Source: an uncultured Victivallaceae bacterium (lineage in GTDB: Bacteria; Verrucomicrobiota; Lentisphaeria; Victivallales; Victivallaceae). Taken from it: DNA of 64,000 nt. Below the pieces are notes generated by a model. That model searched no databases. It worked only from the letters and a program-made list of their open reading frames with translations, and was not told where the DNA came from. The stretch covers positions 1 through 64,000 of the forward strand of contig CALXXL010000007.1 in the NCBI GenBank assembly GCA_944392655.1, given 5' to 3'. The translations under genes and the position numbers were made by a program. Below, one piece after another: positions 43,793-51,617 of this stretch (position 1 is its first letter; the number at the start of each line of letters is the position of its first letter).

Positions 43793-44569
43793 CTAATTTG
43801 TAAATGGGTTGTCTGGCAGAACTATTCCGCAATCCGTTATAAAGTCATTAAGAAGTTTACCTGTATCTTGACGGAATACATCAGCACAATGGGAATCTGA
43901 TCCTGAAAAAAATTTGCAGCCGCAAATACGGGCAATGGTCATCAGTCGTTTGTATTCTTTTAATTGCACTCTATCCAGATGACGGAAAATACAGAGATTT
44001 ATCTCAATACGCTTATCTTTTTTGGCCGCATATTTGAAACATTTTTCAAAATCTTCATCTTTAAAGCCATGTAATAACTCTTGCCCCTGATCTTCATATC
44101 CTAATGGAACAAAAGGATGAACCAGCCCGAAAGCAAAGTCAATATCACATATTTCCAGAAAATGCTCGATCATTAGTTGTCGTACATCAGGCAGCGCAGT
44201 TAAATTTTCCGGCCGGGTAAATCCTGCCATATGAAAATGATTCGGAGGCACTAAAATATAATCAAACAATCCGGCATTGTCAGGATGCAGTCCCACAACA
44301 CCATTACCAATGTATTCGGTTTCACAGCCGAAGTAGACTTTCGCAGAACCAAAATCGTAATTTTTTAATTGATTTTTCAGTTGCATTACATGTTCTATAT
44401 TCTGTGGCCTGTACCAATCGCTGGCGCCTGGAATTGCACTATCCCATAAATGATTGGCAAAGCCCACAGCTGAGAGGTTCGCTTCTTTTATTGCCGGAGC
44501 ATAATCACTTAATTCTGAGCCCGGATCAGCACAACTGGATAATGATGTATGAATATGTATATCATGCAT
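43793..44569 (-). CDS. PHP-domain phosphoesterase (HisK-like)
   Basis: A 258-residue polymerase-and-histidinol-phosphatase-fold hydrolase. The opening MHDIHIHTSLSSCADP gives the H-x-H metal ligands. NHLWDS, GCETEYIG and the final SGSDSHCAD carry the further His, Glu and Asp ligands. The start is ATG 44569, because AAGGAGGC lies about 10 nt upstream; the frame runs 16 codons further without support. The substrate is unknown: histidinol phosphate is unlikely without his genes nearby. It is first in the cluster with the large exported protein and fetAB. Confidence 0.85.
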   Translation of the reverse strand: MHDIHIHTSLSSCADPGSELSDYAPAIKEANLSAVGFANHLWDSAIPGASDWYRPQNIEHVMQLKNQLKNYDFGSAKVYFGCETEYIGNGVVGLHPDNAGLFDYILVPPNHFHMAGFTRPENLTALPDVRQLMIEHFLEICDIDFAFGLVHPFVPLGYEDQGQELLHGFKDEDFEKCFKYAAKKDKRIEINLCIFRHLDRVQLKEYKRLMTIARICGCKFFSGSDSHCADVFRQDTGKLLNDFITDCGIVLPDNPFTN

Positions 44570-44719
44570 AATATGAATGCCTCCTTCCCGGCAATTAAGA
44601 TATAGCCTGATAAGCACAAATCAATCTTTTTTTGAGGATAAAATAAAAATATTTTCATATCTGTATTTTTAAATGAATTATATCAAGTTAATCAACCATC
44701 ATAACTGTATATTTATATA

Positions 44720-44748
44720 TTGAAAATACGGATTGAAAATGCTATTTT
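44720..44748 (+). promoter_or_regulatory. Candidate promoter of the CDF exporter gene
   Basis: TTGAAA (44720-44725) and TATTTT (44743-44748) are 17 bp apart. A better -10, TATAAT (44748-44753), sits at a spacing of 22, so the exact element is unclear. Confidence 0.35.
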
Positions 44749-44786
44749 ATAATGATGACTGTATTTTTATATTGTCATAGAAACAG

Positions 44787-46001
44787 TTGTCTTTGGTTCC
44801 CAATATTTTCAGAATTGTATTTGTTACTATTATGTTGACTAGATTTTTAATTTATTTGTTTGTACCTGATTATAAGCGTCCTGATTTACAGGAGGTGCGT
44901 TTAAGTTATGGTATGCTGGCTGGTTTTGTAGGAATTGCGGTTAATATTATACTTTTCTGCATAAAATTTTCGATTGGTTTAATATCAGGCAGTGTAGCGA
45001 TTGCTGCTGACGCTGTAAATAATTTATCCGATGCCGGGTCGGCAATTGTTACTGTGGTCGGGTTTAAATTGTCTTCCCTCCCTGCGGATAATGGACACCC
45101 ATTCGGTCATGGACGGATGGAGTACGTTGCAGGAGTGATTGTGGCTATTATTATCATAGCAGTAGGGCTGGATTTTTTTAAAGAATCGATCCTAAGGATA
45201 ATATCACCACGTATTGTTACCGTTGACGGAATTGCACTGGGAATTATCGGCGGGACAATGTTGTTAAAAATATGGCTGCTGTTTTTCTATCGTACTGTAG
45301 GAAGAACCATTGATTCCAAGGTTATTTCCGCCGCAGCATTTGACAGCCTGAGTGATTTACTTTGTACTTCAGCTGTACTGGCAGCGGTGTTCTTTTCCCG
45401 TTTTACCGCTTTCCCGGTGGATGGGATCGCCGGTCTTGCGGTGGCAGCAGTTATTTTAATTGGCGGGGTAAAGATATTGCGGGGCACAATCAATCCACTG
45501 GTGGGAGAATGTCCGTCTCCAATGTTAGTAGAAGAGTTGAAAGAAAACTTGCTTTCCTGTGATGGTATTAAGGGTGTGCATGACATAATTATCCATAACT
45601 ATGGCCCAAATCAATATTTTGCTACTGCACATGCTGAAGTTGAACCCCACGGAACATTGTTGTCTGTTCATGATATGCTTGAAGCAGCCGAGGAGAAGGT
45701 CGCATCCCGAATGCCGGTACGATTGCTGCTGCATTGTGATCCATGCAATTTAACCGATCCACATGTAAACGAGTGGCGTAAGCGATTGGAAGTTGCGGTG
45801 GCTGAAATAGACGGGCAATTTAAATTATACGATTTTCGTCTGGACGAGTCAGGCGAAGTGCGCCGGCTTCATTGTCATTTATTGACCCCGCGGAATTACC
45901 GGTTGTCAAATGATGAAATTTATACAAAGATAAATGACGCAATGCATCGTTATGACCAGTCGGTTGAAGTTAAGATAGATTTTCTAAATACTTATGTATA
46001 A
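44787..46001 (+). CDS. Cation diffusion facilitator metal exporter
   Basis: A 404-residue inner-membrane protein expelling divalent metal ions (Zn, Fe, Mn or Co) against protons. Six helices are visible. Helix 2 carries AADAVNNLSDAGSA and the 2-3 loop HPFGHGRMEYVAG, both family hallmarks, while helix 5 has AAFDSLSDLL. A long cytoplasmic C-terminus (about 280-404) repeats the ferredoxin-like fold, making it longer than the usual 300 residues. The start is uncertain: TTG 44787, as drawn, or ATG 44832. An acetyltransferase gene follows 18 bp later. Confidence 0.9.
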   Translation: MSLVPNIFRIVFVTIMLTRFLIYLFVPDYKRPDLQEVRLSYGMLAGFVGIAVNIILFCIKFSIGLISGSVAIAADAVNNLSDAGSAIVTVVGFKLSSLPADNGHPFGHGRMEYVAGVIVAIIIIAVGLDFFKESILRIISPRIVTVDGIALGIIGGTMLLKIWLLFFYRTVGRTIDSKVISAAAFDSLSDLLCTSAVLAAVFFSRFTAFPVDGIAGLAVAAVILIGGVKILRGTINPLVGECPSPMLVEELKENLLSCDGIKGVHDIIIHNYGPNQYFATAHAEVEPHGTLLSVHDMLEAAEEKVASRMPVRLLLHCDPCNLTDPHVNEWRKRLEVAVAEIDGQFKLYDFRLDESGEVRRLHCHLLTPRNYRLSNDEIYTKINDAMHRYDQSVEVKIDFLNTYV

Positions 46002-46019
46002 AATCTGGATTGATTAGAT

Positions 46020-46508
46020 ATGATAGAAATAAGAAAATATACTTCTGCAGATGCAGAAGGAATGGTTGATATCTGGAATGATATTGTACGTGACGGGCTT
46101 GCTTTCCCACAGGATGAAGAGTTGACTCTTGCAAAAGGCAATGAATTTTTTCTTGCCCAGTCTTTCACTGGAATTGCGGTTGATACTGAAAACGGCAGAA
46201 TTGTTGGCGGATATATTCTGCATCCAAACAATATCGGACGTTGCGGACATATTTGTAATGCCAGCTATGCGGTAGCTAAAAATTACCGGGGCAGAGGAAT
46301 CGGCGAACAATTAGTCAAGGATTGTATGAAACAGGCATCAGCCTTGGGGTTTCGCATACTTCAATTTAATGCGGTGGTAAAAACAAACAGTGCCGCATTG
46401 AAATTGTATGCAAGGCTCGGTTTTACTCAACTCGGTGTAATTCCGGGTGGATTCCGTTTGAAAGACGGGTCATATGAGGATATTATCCCTCATTATATTT
46501 TGTTATAG
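46020..46508 (+). CDS. GNAT-family N-acetyltransferase
   Basis: A 162-residue acetyl-CoA-dependent acetyltransferase. The pyrophosphate-binding loop NYRGRGIGEQLVKD (motif A, R-x-x-G-x-G) and the C-terminal AALKLYARLGFTQLG (motif B) are clear. It resembles RimI and phosphinothricin-acetyltransferase-like members. The acceptor is unknown. It lies 18 bp after the CDF gene and is convergent with hxlR-type regulator 46522. Confidence 0.9.
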   Translation: MIEIRKYTSADAEGMVDIWNDIVRDGLAFPQDEELTLAKGNEFFLAQSFTGIAVDTENGRIVGGYILHPNNIGRCGHICNASYAVAKNYRGRGIGEQLVKDCMKQASALGFRILQFNAVVKTNSAALKLYARLGFTQLGVIPGGFRLKDGSYEDIIPHYILL

Positions 46509-46521
46509 TCTGTTTTGTAAT

Positions 46522-46878
46522 TCAATCCTCCGGACATGGGTCTGGGATTCCAAGAAAATCAAAATACTGGTGTCCCCAGTCACTCATTGAATTTACTATG
46601 GGGACAAGGGTTTTCCCCTGTTCTGTGAGTGAATATTCTGTTTTAGGCGGTACAACCGGGTATAGTTTGCGTTTGACAATTCCGTCGTTCTCAAGCTCTT
46701 TCAGTTGTTGGCTTAGCATTTTTGCAGTAGCTTGCGGTATCGCTTTCTGAATTTCATTGTATCGCATAATTTTGTTAACATTGAGATGCCAGATGATTAT
46801 CGCTTTATATTTGCCGCCTAAAACAGCAATAGTTGCTTCAACCGAACAGTGAAATGTTAATGCTTTCTTTCTATCCAT
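46522..46878 (-). CDS. HxlR-family transcriptional regulator
   Basis: A 118-residue winged-helix regulator: GGKYKAIIIWHL near the start, PQATAKMLSQQLKELENDGIV as the recognition region, and VPPKTEYSLTEQGKTL as the wing are typical of HxlR/YodB proteins, which often sense electrophiles or oxidants through a cysteine. One early Cys (C10, in TFHCS) sits where YodB-type sensors carry theirs. It is divergent from two flavodoxin-type reductase genes, its likely targets, with a clean palindrome between them at 46955. Confidence 0.9.
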   Translation of the reverse strand: MDRKKALTFHCSVEATIAVLGGKYKAIIIWHLNVNKIMRYNEIQKAIPQATAKMLSQQLKELENDGIVKRKLYPVVPPKTEYSLTEQGKTLVPIVNSMSDWGHQYFDFLGIPDPCPED

Positions 46879-46954
46879 ACTTTATTTTTTCTTTTTTTTT
46901 AATTTTTTTATACAGACGTAAACTGGAAAAAAAGACCAATTATGAGCTTAAATC

Positions 46955-46980
46955 CTATACTATCAATACTGATAGTATAG
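46955..46980. promoter_or_regulatory. Probable HxlR operator palindrome
   Basis: A perfect inverted repeat, CTATACTATCA (46955-46965) and TGATAGTATAG (46970-46980), separated by ATAC. It lies between the hxlR-type gene and the reductase genes, overlaps a possible minus-strand -35 (TTGATA), and sits about 37 bp upstream of the plus-strand -35. Assignment to HxlR is inferred from position. Confidence 0.6.
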
Positions 46981-47016
46981 AACTAATTTGATATTATAGT
47001 ACAAAATAGTACATTC

Positions 47017-47045
47017 TTGACAAAATGCAATTAAAAAAATATATT
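47017..47045 (+). promoter_or_regulatory. Promoter of the flavodoxin-reductase pair
   Basis: A consensus -35, TTGACA (47017-47022), a 17-bp spacer, and TATATT (47040-47045), about 95 bp before the ATG at 47140. A direct repeat TAGTAC (46998-47003 and 47008-47013) lies just upstream. Confidence 0.7.
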
Positions 47046-47139
47046 ATATCCAGAAAATATTTTTACAGTTATAATGTATGGATTGGTTCATCAGCTGTAA
47101 TGGTATTTGATTTTCCAACAACGAATGGAGTGTGTAAAA

Positions 47140-47697
47140 ATGAGTAAAAAAGTAATGGTTCTCAATGGCAGTCCGCGTATAAATGGCAATACTTCCGGAT
47201 TGATTTGTGAATTTACCCGTGGAGTGGAACAAGTAGGTGGTTCCGTAAAGCGTTTTGATCTTGACCGGATGAAAATACATGGCTGTAAAGGATGTTTGAC
47301 CGGAGGGCGTAATCGGGAGAATCCATGTGTGCAAAAAGATGATATGACACTCATTTATCCTGCATATTGCGAGGCAGATGTAGTAGTTTTTGCTTCTCCG
47401 ATGTATTACTGGGGATTTTCTGGACAGTTGAAATGTACATTGGATAGATTGTTTGCTGTTACGGAGTTGGATCCCGAGTGGCGGACACCACATAAAGGTG
47501 CAGTATTGTTGATGGCGGCCGAAGGTACCGGAAGGGAAAATGATGCTCCGGTATTAAATTATTATAAATCACTGCTTGGTTTTCTGGGCTGGGATGATTT
47601 TGGGGCAATCATCGCTGGCGGTTTTCTGAACGCAGGAGCAATATCCGGCAGTCCATTTATGCAAGAAGCTTTTGAACTTGGGAAATCGATTTGTTGA
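47140..47697 (+). CDS. NADPH-dependent FMN reductase / iron-sulfur flavodoxin-like protein
   Basis: A 185-residue flavodoxin-fold oxidoreductase. The FMN phosphate loop is VLNGSPRINGNTSG at the N-terminus, and FASPMYYWGFSGQLKCTLDR contacts the flavin. A cysteine-bearing loop (CKGCLTGG then PCVQKDDM) matches the iron-sulfur flavoprotein or NAD(P)H-dependent oxidoreductase group common in anaerobes. ATG 47140 has GGAG upstream; the frame extends 11 codons further. The second, similar gene starts 14 bp after its end. Likely roles are quinone, nitro-compound or oxidative-stress detoxification under the divergent HxlR. Confidence 0.88.
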   Translation: MSKKVMVLNGSPRINGNTSGLICEFTRGVEQVGGSVKRFDLDRMKIHGCKGCLTGGRNRENPCVQKDDMTLIYPAYCEADVVVFASPMYYWGFSGQLKCTLDRLFAVTELDPEWRTPHKGAVLLMAAEGTGRENDAPVLNYYKSLLGFLGWDDFGAIIAGGFLNAGAISGSPFMQEAFELGKSIC

Positions 47698-47711
47698 AAT
47701 ATGGAGCAGTT

Positions 47712-48326
47712 ATGAAAGTGTTATTATTGAATGGCAGTCCGCATAAAAACGGCTGTGTATTTACCGCTCTTTCAGAAGTGGAATCGGCATTAACTCAAAA
47801 CGGAATTACATCTGAGATATACTGGATTGGCAATCATGCAGTACAAGGCTGTATTGCATGTTATAAATGCAGCAGTGGCGACGGTTGTGTTTTCAAAGAT
47901 CGTCTTTATATTGAACTAGTGGAGAAAATCCGTGAAGCAGATGGTCTAATAATTGGCGCGCCGGTTTATTATGCCGGTCCTCCTGGAAGCCTTTGTGCAA
48001 TTCTTGATAGAGTATGTTTTTCTGCATCGACTTATTTCAAGCATAAACCTGCAGCTTGTGTGGTGAATTGTCGCCGTGGAGGTGCCAGTGCGGCATTTGA
48101 ACGCCTAAATAAATATTTTACGATATTAGAAATGCCCGTGGTATCAAGTCAGTATTGGAACTCTACACATGGAACAACACCAGATGAACTCCGGCGGGAT
48201 CTTGAAGGATTACAGACCATGAGAACACTTGGAAATAACATGGCTTACATGTTGAAATCGCTGTCAAGCGCTTCGCTGCCTTTGCCGCCGGAAGAGGAGT
48301 GGATAGCCACGAATTTTATTCGTTGA
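47712..48326 (+). CDS. Second flavodoxin-family NAD(P)H oxidoreductase
   Basis: A 204-residue paralog-like flavodoxin-fold reductase: VLLLNGSPHKNGCVFTAL is the FMN loop, and GAPVYYAGPPGSLCAILDRV the second flavin contact. The insert GCIACYKCSSGDGCVFKD has four cysteines and could bind an iron-sulfur cluster or be redox-active. ATG 47712 (MKVLLLNGSP) has GGAG 8 nt upstream. It closes the HxlR-linked operon, before the terminator at 48344. Confidence 0.88.
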   Translation: MKVLLLNGSPHKNGCVFTALSEVESALTQNGITSEIYWIGNHAVQGCIACYKCSSGDGCVFKDRLYIELVEKIREADGLIIGAPVYYAGPPGSLCAILDRVCFSASTYFKHKPAACVVNCRRGGASAAFERLNKYFTILEMPVVSSQYWNSTHGTTPDELRRDLEGLQTMRTLGNNMAYMLKSLSSASLPLPPEEEWIATNFIR

Positions 48327-48343
48327 AATGGTATTTCTGTAAA

Positions 48344-48386
48344 AAACAACTCCTGCTCAATATTAAGAACAGGAGTTGTTTTTTTA
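48344..48386 (+). terminator. Intrinsic terminator after the reductase pair
   Basis: A 12-bp stem, AAACAACTCCTG (48344-48355) with CAGGAGTTGTTT (48370-48381), followed by T-rich sequence. Confidence 0.88.
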
Positions 48387-48445
48387 TAAAGAACGATTAT
48401 AAATTACGTAAAAAATCTATTCGTTCTTAACGTTGCCTGGCAATC

Positions 48446-48619
48446 TTATTTTACAACCAGTCCATCACCATAGACGAGGCTTTCGATAGAGATACCGAAG
48501 AATGTATTGTAATAAACCTGTTTACTGTTTTCTCCGCTGGCAGGAGTACGCAGAGAGCCACATCCGGTCATAGCGGTTAAAACTCCGGCAACGGCCGCAA
48601 GTATCAGAATCTTTTTCAT
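48446..48619 (-). CDS. 57-residue predicted lipoprotein, unknown function
   Basis: Residues 1-19 are a signal peptide, with the lipobox AMTGC making C20 the lipidated residue. The mature part is only 38 residues, ending in YYNTFFGISIESLVYGDGLVVK, which reads as two short strands or an amphipathic segment. ATG 48619 is chosen because GAAAGGAAC precedes it; an open frame runs 18 codons upstream. It has its own promoter (48678-48705). I do not recognise the family. Confidence 0.7.
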   Translation of the reverse strand: MKKILILAAVAGVLTAMTGCGSLRTPASGENSKQVYYNTFFGISIESLVYGDGLVVK

Positions 48620-48677
48620 GATTTTGTTCCTTTCTTTTGCTTTTTTAGTAATGACTGGCTGTATACCAGCCATAGAT

Positions 48678-48705
48678 ATTATACCTCTTATTCTGCTAAA
48701 AGCAA
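48678..48705 (-). promoter_or_regulatory. Promoter of the 57-residue lipoprotein gene
   Basis: On the minus strand, TTGCTT (48705-48700), a 16-bp spacer and a perfect TATAAT (48683-48678) lie about 59 bp before the ATG. Confidence 0.65.
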
Positions 48706-48742
48706 GTTGTTTTGACCTGAGTTAAAAAATATGTGATGCGAA

Positions 48743-50083
48743 CTAGGTGGCAGGATAGTGGCGCCGGGGCTTTTTTCGACTTGCATTTCTTGAGCCGAAC
48801 CAGAAATATAACAGCATAGCCATAAGGATGATACGTGATACCGGCATGGCTAGCCATACTCCATTCATGCCAAACCACACCGGCAGCGTGAAGATACACA
48901 GAGGCAGGGCGATGAACGAGTCTCCGTAGATCAAACACGATGATTTAACTATATTTCCGGTTGATTGATAATAAAACGCAGCTACTCTTATTACTCCGAG
49001 CAATAGGAATGCCGGTGCGGATAACAGAATCCCATGTTGAGCCAGCTCCAAAGCGTTCCCTGTTTCCAATCCCATCCACCCAGGAATTATTTTATACATT
49101 GCAAAAGATAGCAGCATTAAAATAATGCCGGAAATAAAGGCAAATTTATATCCGTAATTCCCGAAACGATTTTGTCTCTTATATTTCCCAGCACCATACA
49201 TGGAGGCAGACAGTGGTTGAACTCCACCGGCTATACCGGTCATAAACATAGAGCCTAATGCTTCGAGGGAAGATATTACAGTGTATGCCGCGAGACCATC
49301 AATGCCTCCGTACCGCAAAGATTGTGCGTTGTGCATATAAAGCATAGCGATAATGGACAGCATATTACCAAATATAGGTAATCCGGTTATAATAATATTG
49401 CCTATCAGATGCAATTTCGGCTTTAATATGCCTATGGAAAATCTTAATTTGGTGAGTGGTGAACAGAAATAGATGCACCCTAATATACATGCTCCGGCTT
49501 GACTTATAACGGTTGCAATGGCTGCACCGACTGCGCCGAATTGAAGATGAAAGACAAATACCCAGTCAAGGATTATGTTGCTTATAAGACCGGTTATCAT
49601 AAGCAGCATAGACAGAGTCGGATGCCCATCGTTTCGGATTACCTCCAGGCACAGTGACATAAAGATGGAAAATATAACGCCACCGGTGAGAATTTGTGAA
49701 TAGCGCAGCGATATTGGCATGAGTTCTTGAGTTGCTCCCAATGCAGTTAATATCGTTTGTAGAAAGGGGAAGGTGACAACGGTTAAAAAGATACTCCATG
49801 CCAACGCAAGGAATACCGTTTGCGCAAAGAAAAGTCTTTCGCGTTCCGGCAGATTGGAACCCCGGTTCTGTGCAATCAGAACCGCACCCCCTGAGCCAAC
49901 CAGGAAGCCAAAAGCCTGGAGAAACATTACCAACGGCCAGGTAACTGCGGTTGCCGCAAGAGCATTTTCTCCTCCGGCAAGGCCAATAAATATTGCATCT
50001 ACAATAGCGAAGGAGCCGCCGATAACAGCGCCAAACACCGATGGTGCTACATATTTCCAGAATAATCTTAAATCACTTTTCAT
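48743..50083 (-). CDS. MATE-family multidrug efflux transporter
   Basis: A 446-residue, 12-helix cation antiporter that expels drugs or metabolites. The two MatE halves are recognisable: SVFGAVIGGSFAIVDAIFIG and AATAVTWPLVMFLQAFGFLVGSGGA in the first, PIFGNMLSIIAMLYMHNAQ and TGIAGGVQPLSASMYGAGKY in the second. It is closest in layout to the MepA-like branch, whose genes are often paired with MarR-type repressors, as here. Its start overlaps the regulator's stop by 11 bp. Confidence 0.92.
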   Translation of the reverse strand: MKSDLRLFWKYVAPSVFGAVIGGSFAIVDAIFIGLAGGENALAATAVTWPLVMFLQAFGFLVGSGGAVLIAQNRGSNLPERERLFFAQTVFLALAWSIFLTVVTFPFLQTILTALGATQELMPISLRYSQILTGGVIFSIFMSLCLEVIRNDGHPTLSMLLMITGLISNIILDWVFVFHLQFGAVGAAIATVISQAGACILGCIYFCSPLTKLRFSIGILKPKLHLIGNIIITGLPIFGNMLSIIAMLYMHNAQSLRYGGIDGLAAYTVISSLEALGSMFMTGIAGGVQPLSASMYGAGKYKRQNRFGNYGYKFAFISGIILMLLSFAMYKIIPGWMGLETGNALELAQHGILLSAPAFLLLGVIRVAAFYYQSTGNIVKSSCLIYGDSFIALPLCIFTLPVWFGMNGVWLAMPVSRIILMAMLLYFWFGSRNASRKKPRRHYPAT

Positions 50084-50519
50084 TATCGCTATTCCTGCGG
50101 GTTAAGATGTTGTGAAAAGTGTTGGCGTAGAATTCAAGCGCGTCTACAAATTCCGGTGAAAAGTGTTCGAGAGTTTCTTGCATTGCTCGCTCTTCGGCTG
50201 CATGAATCTCATTCAATACTAAGTCAGCAAATTGTTTGCCTTTAGGGGTAAACCTTAAAACGCACTCTCTTCTTTTGCCAGGTATCGGTTCAAGGGTTAT
50301 ATAACCTGAATTACGGCATTCAGTCACAATTGTATTTATTGTTGAAAGAGGCAGCAACCAGTTATTATGCAATTTGCTTTGAGATAGATTATCATCATTG
50401 GCCAGCGCATATAGCAGTAACACTATATTGGGTTTGACTGCCATTGAGCGTCCTTTTTCCAGATATGTGTGGTCAATTACATTGGTTGCATTGATCAATT
50501 TCTTTATTATAGGTCTCAT
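50073..50519 (-). CDS. MarR-family transcriptional regulator
   Basis: A 148-residue winged-helix dimer. The recognition helix region is LSQSKLHNNWLLPLSTINTIVTECRNSGYI and the wing LEPIPGKRRECVLRFTPKG. It is the first gene of the marR-MATE operon and probably represses it, releasing DNA when it binds the pump's substrate. The promoter at 50556-50584 carries two matching palindromes, one in the spacer and one just past the -10, a strong reading for autorepression. AAAGGGAA precedes the start. Confidence 0.92.
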   Translation of the reverse strand: MRPIIKKLINATNVIDHTYLEKGRSMAVKPNIVLLLYALANDDNLSQSKLHNNWLLPLSTINTIVTECRNSGYITLEPIPGKRRECVLRFTPKGKQFADLVLNEIHAAEERAMQETLEHFSPEFVDALEFYANTFHNILTRRNSDNEK

Positions 50520-50540
50520 GCAATATTTCCCTTTTTATAT

Positions 50541-50576
50541 TACGAATTCGTATTTAATATATACTACGAATCCGTA
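50541..50576. promoter_or_regulatory. Pair of MarR operator palindromes
   Basis: TACGAATTCGTA (50541-50552) is a perfect palindrome, and TACGAATCCGTA (50565-50576) is the same site with one change. Their centres are 24 bp apart. One fills the promoter spacer; the other starts just downstream of the -10. Confidence 0.8.
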
Positions 50577-50584
50577 TTTTACAA
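50556..50584 (-). promoter_or_regulatory. Promoter of the marR-MATE operon
   Basis: On the minus strand, TTGTAA (50584-50579), a 17-bp spacer and TATATT (50561-50556). Confidence 0.75.
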
Positions 50585-50751
50585 TTTGTTTTATAAAGAA
50601 GATACAAGCTATGGGTTAAATATTTATAATATATAAAGACTGAATCTTACTTAGAGAAATAGTATGGACAGACTATATAGAGTCTCCAACTGCTAAATTA
50701 TATAAAACAGCTGTAATTGTGTACATTTATTCTTGATTTCAGCTTCAGGAA

Positions 50752-50780
50752 AGAAAAAGCCGACTGGATATCCAGTCGGC
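50752..50780 (-). terminator. Terminator of tRNA-Pro
   Basis: A perfect 22-bp palindrome (50759-50780), with arms GCCGACTGGAT and ATCCAGTCGGC, followed on the minus strand by TTTTTC (50758-50753). Confidence 0.88.
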
Positions 50781-50794
50781 GTATAATCAAAAAA

Positions 50795-50872
50795 TGGTCG
50801 GGGTAGAGGGATTTGAACCCCCGACTTTTTGGTCCCAAACCAAACGCGCTAGCCAGACTGCGCTATACCCCG
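50795..50872 (-). tRNA. tRNA-Pro (anticodon TGG)
   Basis: A full cloverleaf can be drawn. The acceptor is CGGGGTA/TACCCCG with discriminator A and an encoded CCA end (50797-50795). The anticodon stem TTTGG/CCAAA encloses the loop TTTGGGA, giving anticodon TGG, and the T arm is GGGGGTTCAAATCCC. It ends in the hairpin at 50759. Confidence 0.95.
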
Positions 50873-50944
50873 AATCAGTTTCCTTTAATATATATCAAGT
50901 TTAATCGTTTTCAAATTTTATACCTGATTTTTTTCCATCAATAC

Positions 50945-50974
50945 TTGACTTTTAAGTATTCATCATTATATTAT
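50945..50974 (+). promoter_or_regulatory. Promoter of tRNA-Glu
   Basis: TTGACT (50945-50950) and TATTAT (50969-50974), with an 18-bp spacer, 20 bp before the tRNA. Confidence 0.65.
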
Positions 50975-50993
50975 ATAACTAAAGAAATCAAGC

Positions 50994-51069
50994 GTCCCTA
51001 TCGTCTAGAGGCCTAGGACACCGGGTTTTCATCCCGGCAACCAGGGTTCGAATCCCTGTGGGGATGCCA
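50994..51069 (+). tRNA. tRNA-Glu (anticodon TTC)
   Basis: The acceptor GTCCCTA/TGGGGAT has two G-U pairs, discriminator G and an encoded CCA. The anticodon stem CCGGG/CCCGG encloses the loop TTTTCAT (anticodon TTC). The D arm TCGTCTAGAGGCC and T arm CAGGGTTCGAATCCCTG closely match bacterial tRNA-Glu. The 250 bp that follow, up to 51322, hold only a promoter and hairpin for the next gene. Confidence 0.96.
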
Positions 51070-51238
51070 TTTTTGTATCTTCAATTCTCTGGTATTATTT
51101 AAATACATCATTACATTGCTTCCATTGTTACCGCTATTTATATCTTTTTGATAAAATAATATGTGGGTATGTGGTTCTATGACTTTAGTAATAATTATTT
51201 TGTCAATCTGATGTTTTGAGATTTTATTACGGCATCGC

Positions 51239-51293
51239 TTGTATTAAGTCATACGAACTATATATTTATTGAAACAGGATATGGAATATCCTG
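51239..51293 (+). promoter_or_regulatory. Promoter and 5' hairpin of the small lipoprotein gene
   Basis: TTGTAT (51239-51244) and TATATT (51261-51266) are 16 bp apart. The transcript would begin almost at an 8-bp hairpin, CAGGATAT/ATATCCTG (51275-51282 with 51286-51293), which could protect the 5' end. Confidence 0.5.
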
Positions 51294-51321
51294 AGTAGAC
51301 CAAAAGATAAAGGAGTTTAAA

Positions 51322-51546
51322 ATGATTAAGTGGCGGAATATTTTGATGTTGATTGCCGTTGCCGGTATGATGACTGTTTTTTGCGGATGCGAAGAGCCTT
51401 CTACTTCTGAAAAGATTGGTCAGAAGGTTGAAAAAGCTGGCAAGGATATTGAAAAAGGCGCCGATAAAGCTAAAGAAGGTTTGGCTGATGCTGCTGACGA
51501 AGGCGCGGATGCGTTGGATAATCTGGCAGACAGTTTAAGAAAGTAA
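51322..51546 (+). CDS. 74-residue predicted lipoprotein with charged helix
   Basis: A small exported protein with signal peptide 1-22. C21 or, more likely, C23 (FCGC) is the lipidated residue. The mature part is one amphipathic Lys/Glu/Ala helix with repeats such as EKAGKDIEKGADKAKEGLADAADEGADAL, in the style of entericidin/YjbJ- or LEA-like small envelope proteins. AAAGGAG precedes the ATG. It is a single gene between its own promoter and the terminator at 51571. The function is not known; a stress role is only a guess from composition. Confidence 0.78.
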   Translation: MIKWRNILMLIAVAGMMTVFCGCEEPSTSEKIGQKVEKAGKDIEKGADKAKEGLADAADEGADALDNLADSLRK

Positions 51547-51570
51547 ATTACAGATCTCTTAATGCGACAA

Positions 51571-51605
51571 AAAAAGCCGGAATCATTTAGGTTCCGGCTT
51601 TTTTA
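51571..51605. terminator. Bidirectional terminator (lipoprotein / ABC exporter)
   Basis: A 12-bp stem, AAAAAGCCGGAA (51571-51582) with TTCCGGCTTTTT (51592-51603), with T-tracts in both directions. Confidence 0.9.
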
Positions 51606-51617
51606 TTGTTTTCTATA

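Noticed and set aside
44570-44786. Riboswitch in the PHP/CDF intergenic region
   Set aside because: The stretch is AT-rich with promoter-like elements but no stable stems or known aptamer motifs by eye.
50795-51069. tRNA pair as an integration site of a genomic island
   Set aside because: Both tRNAs are intact, and there is no integrase or direct repeat of a tRNA 3' end nearby.
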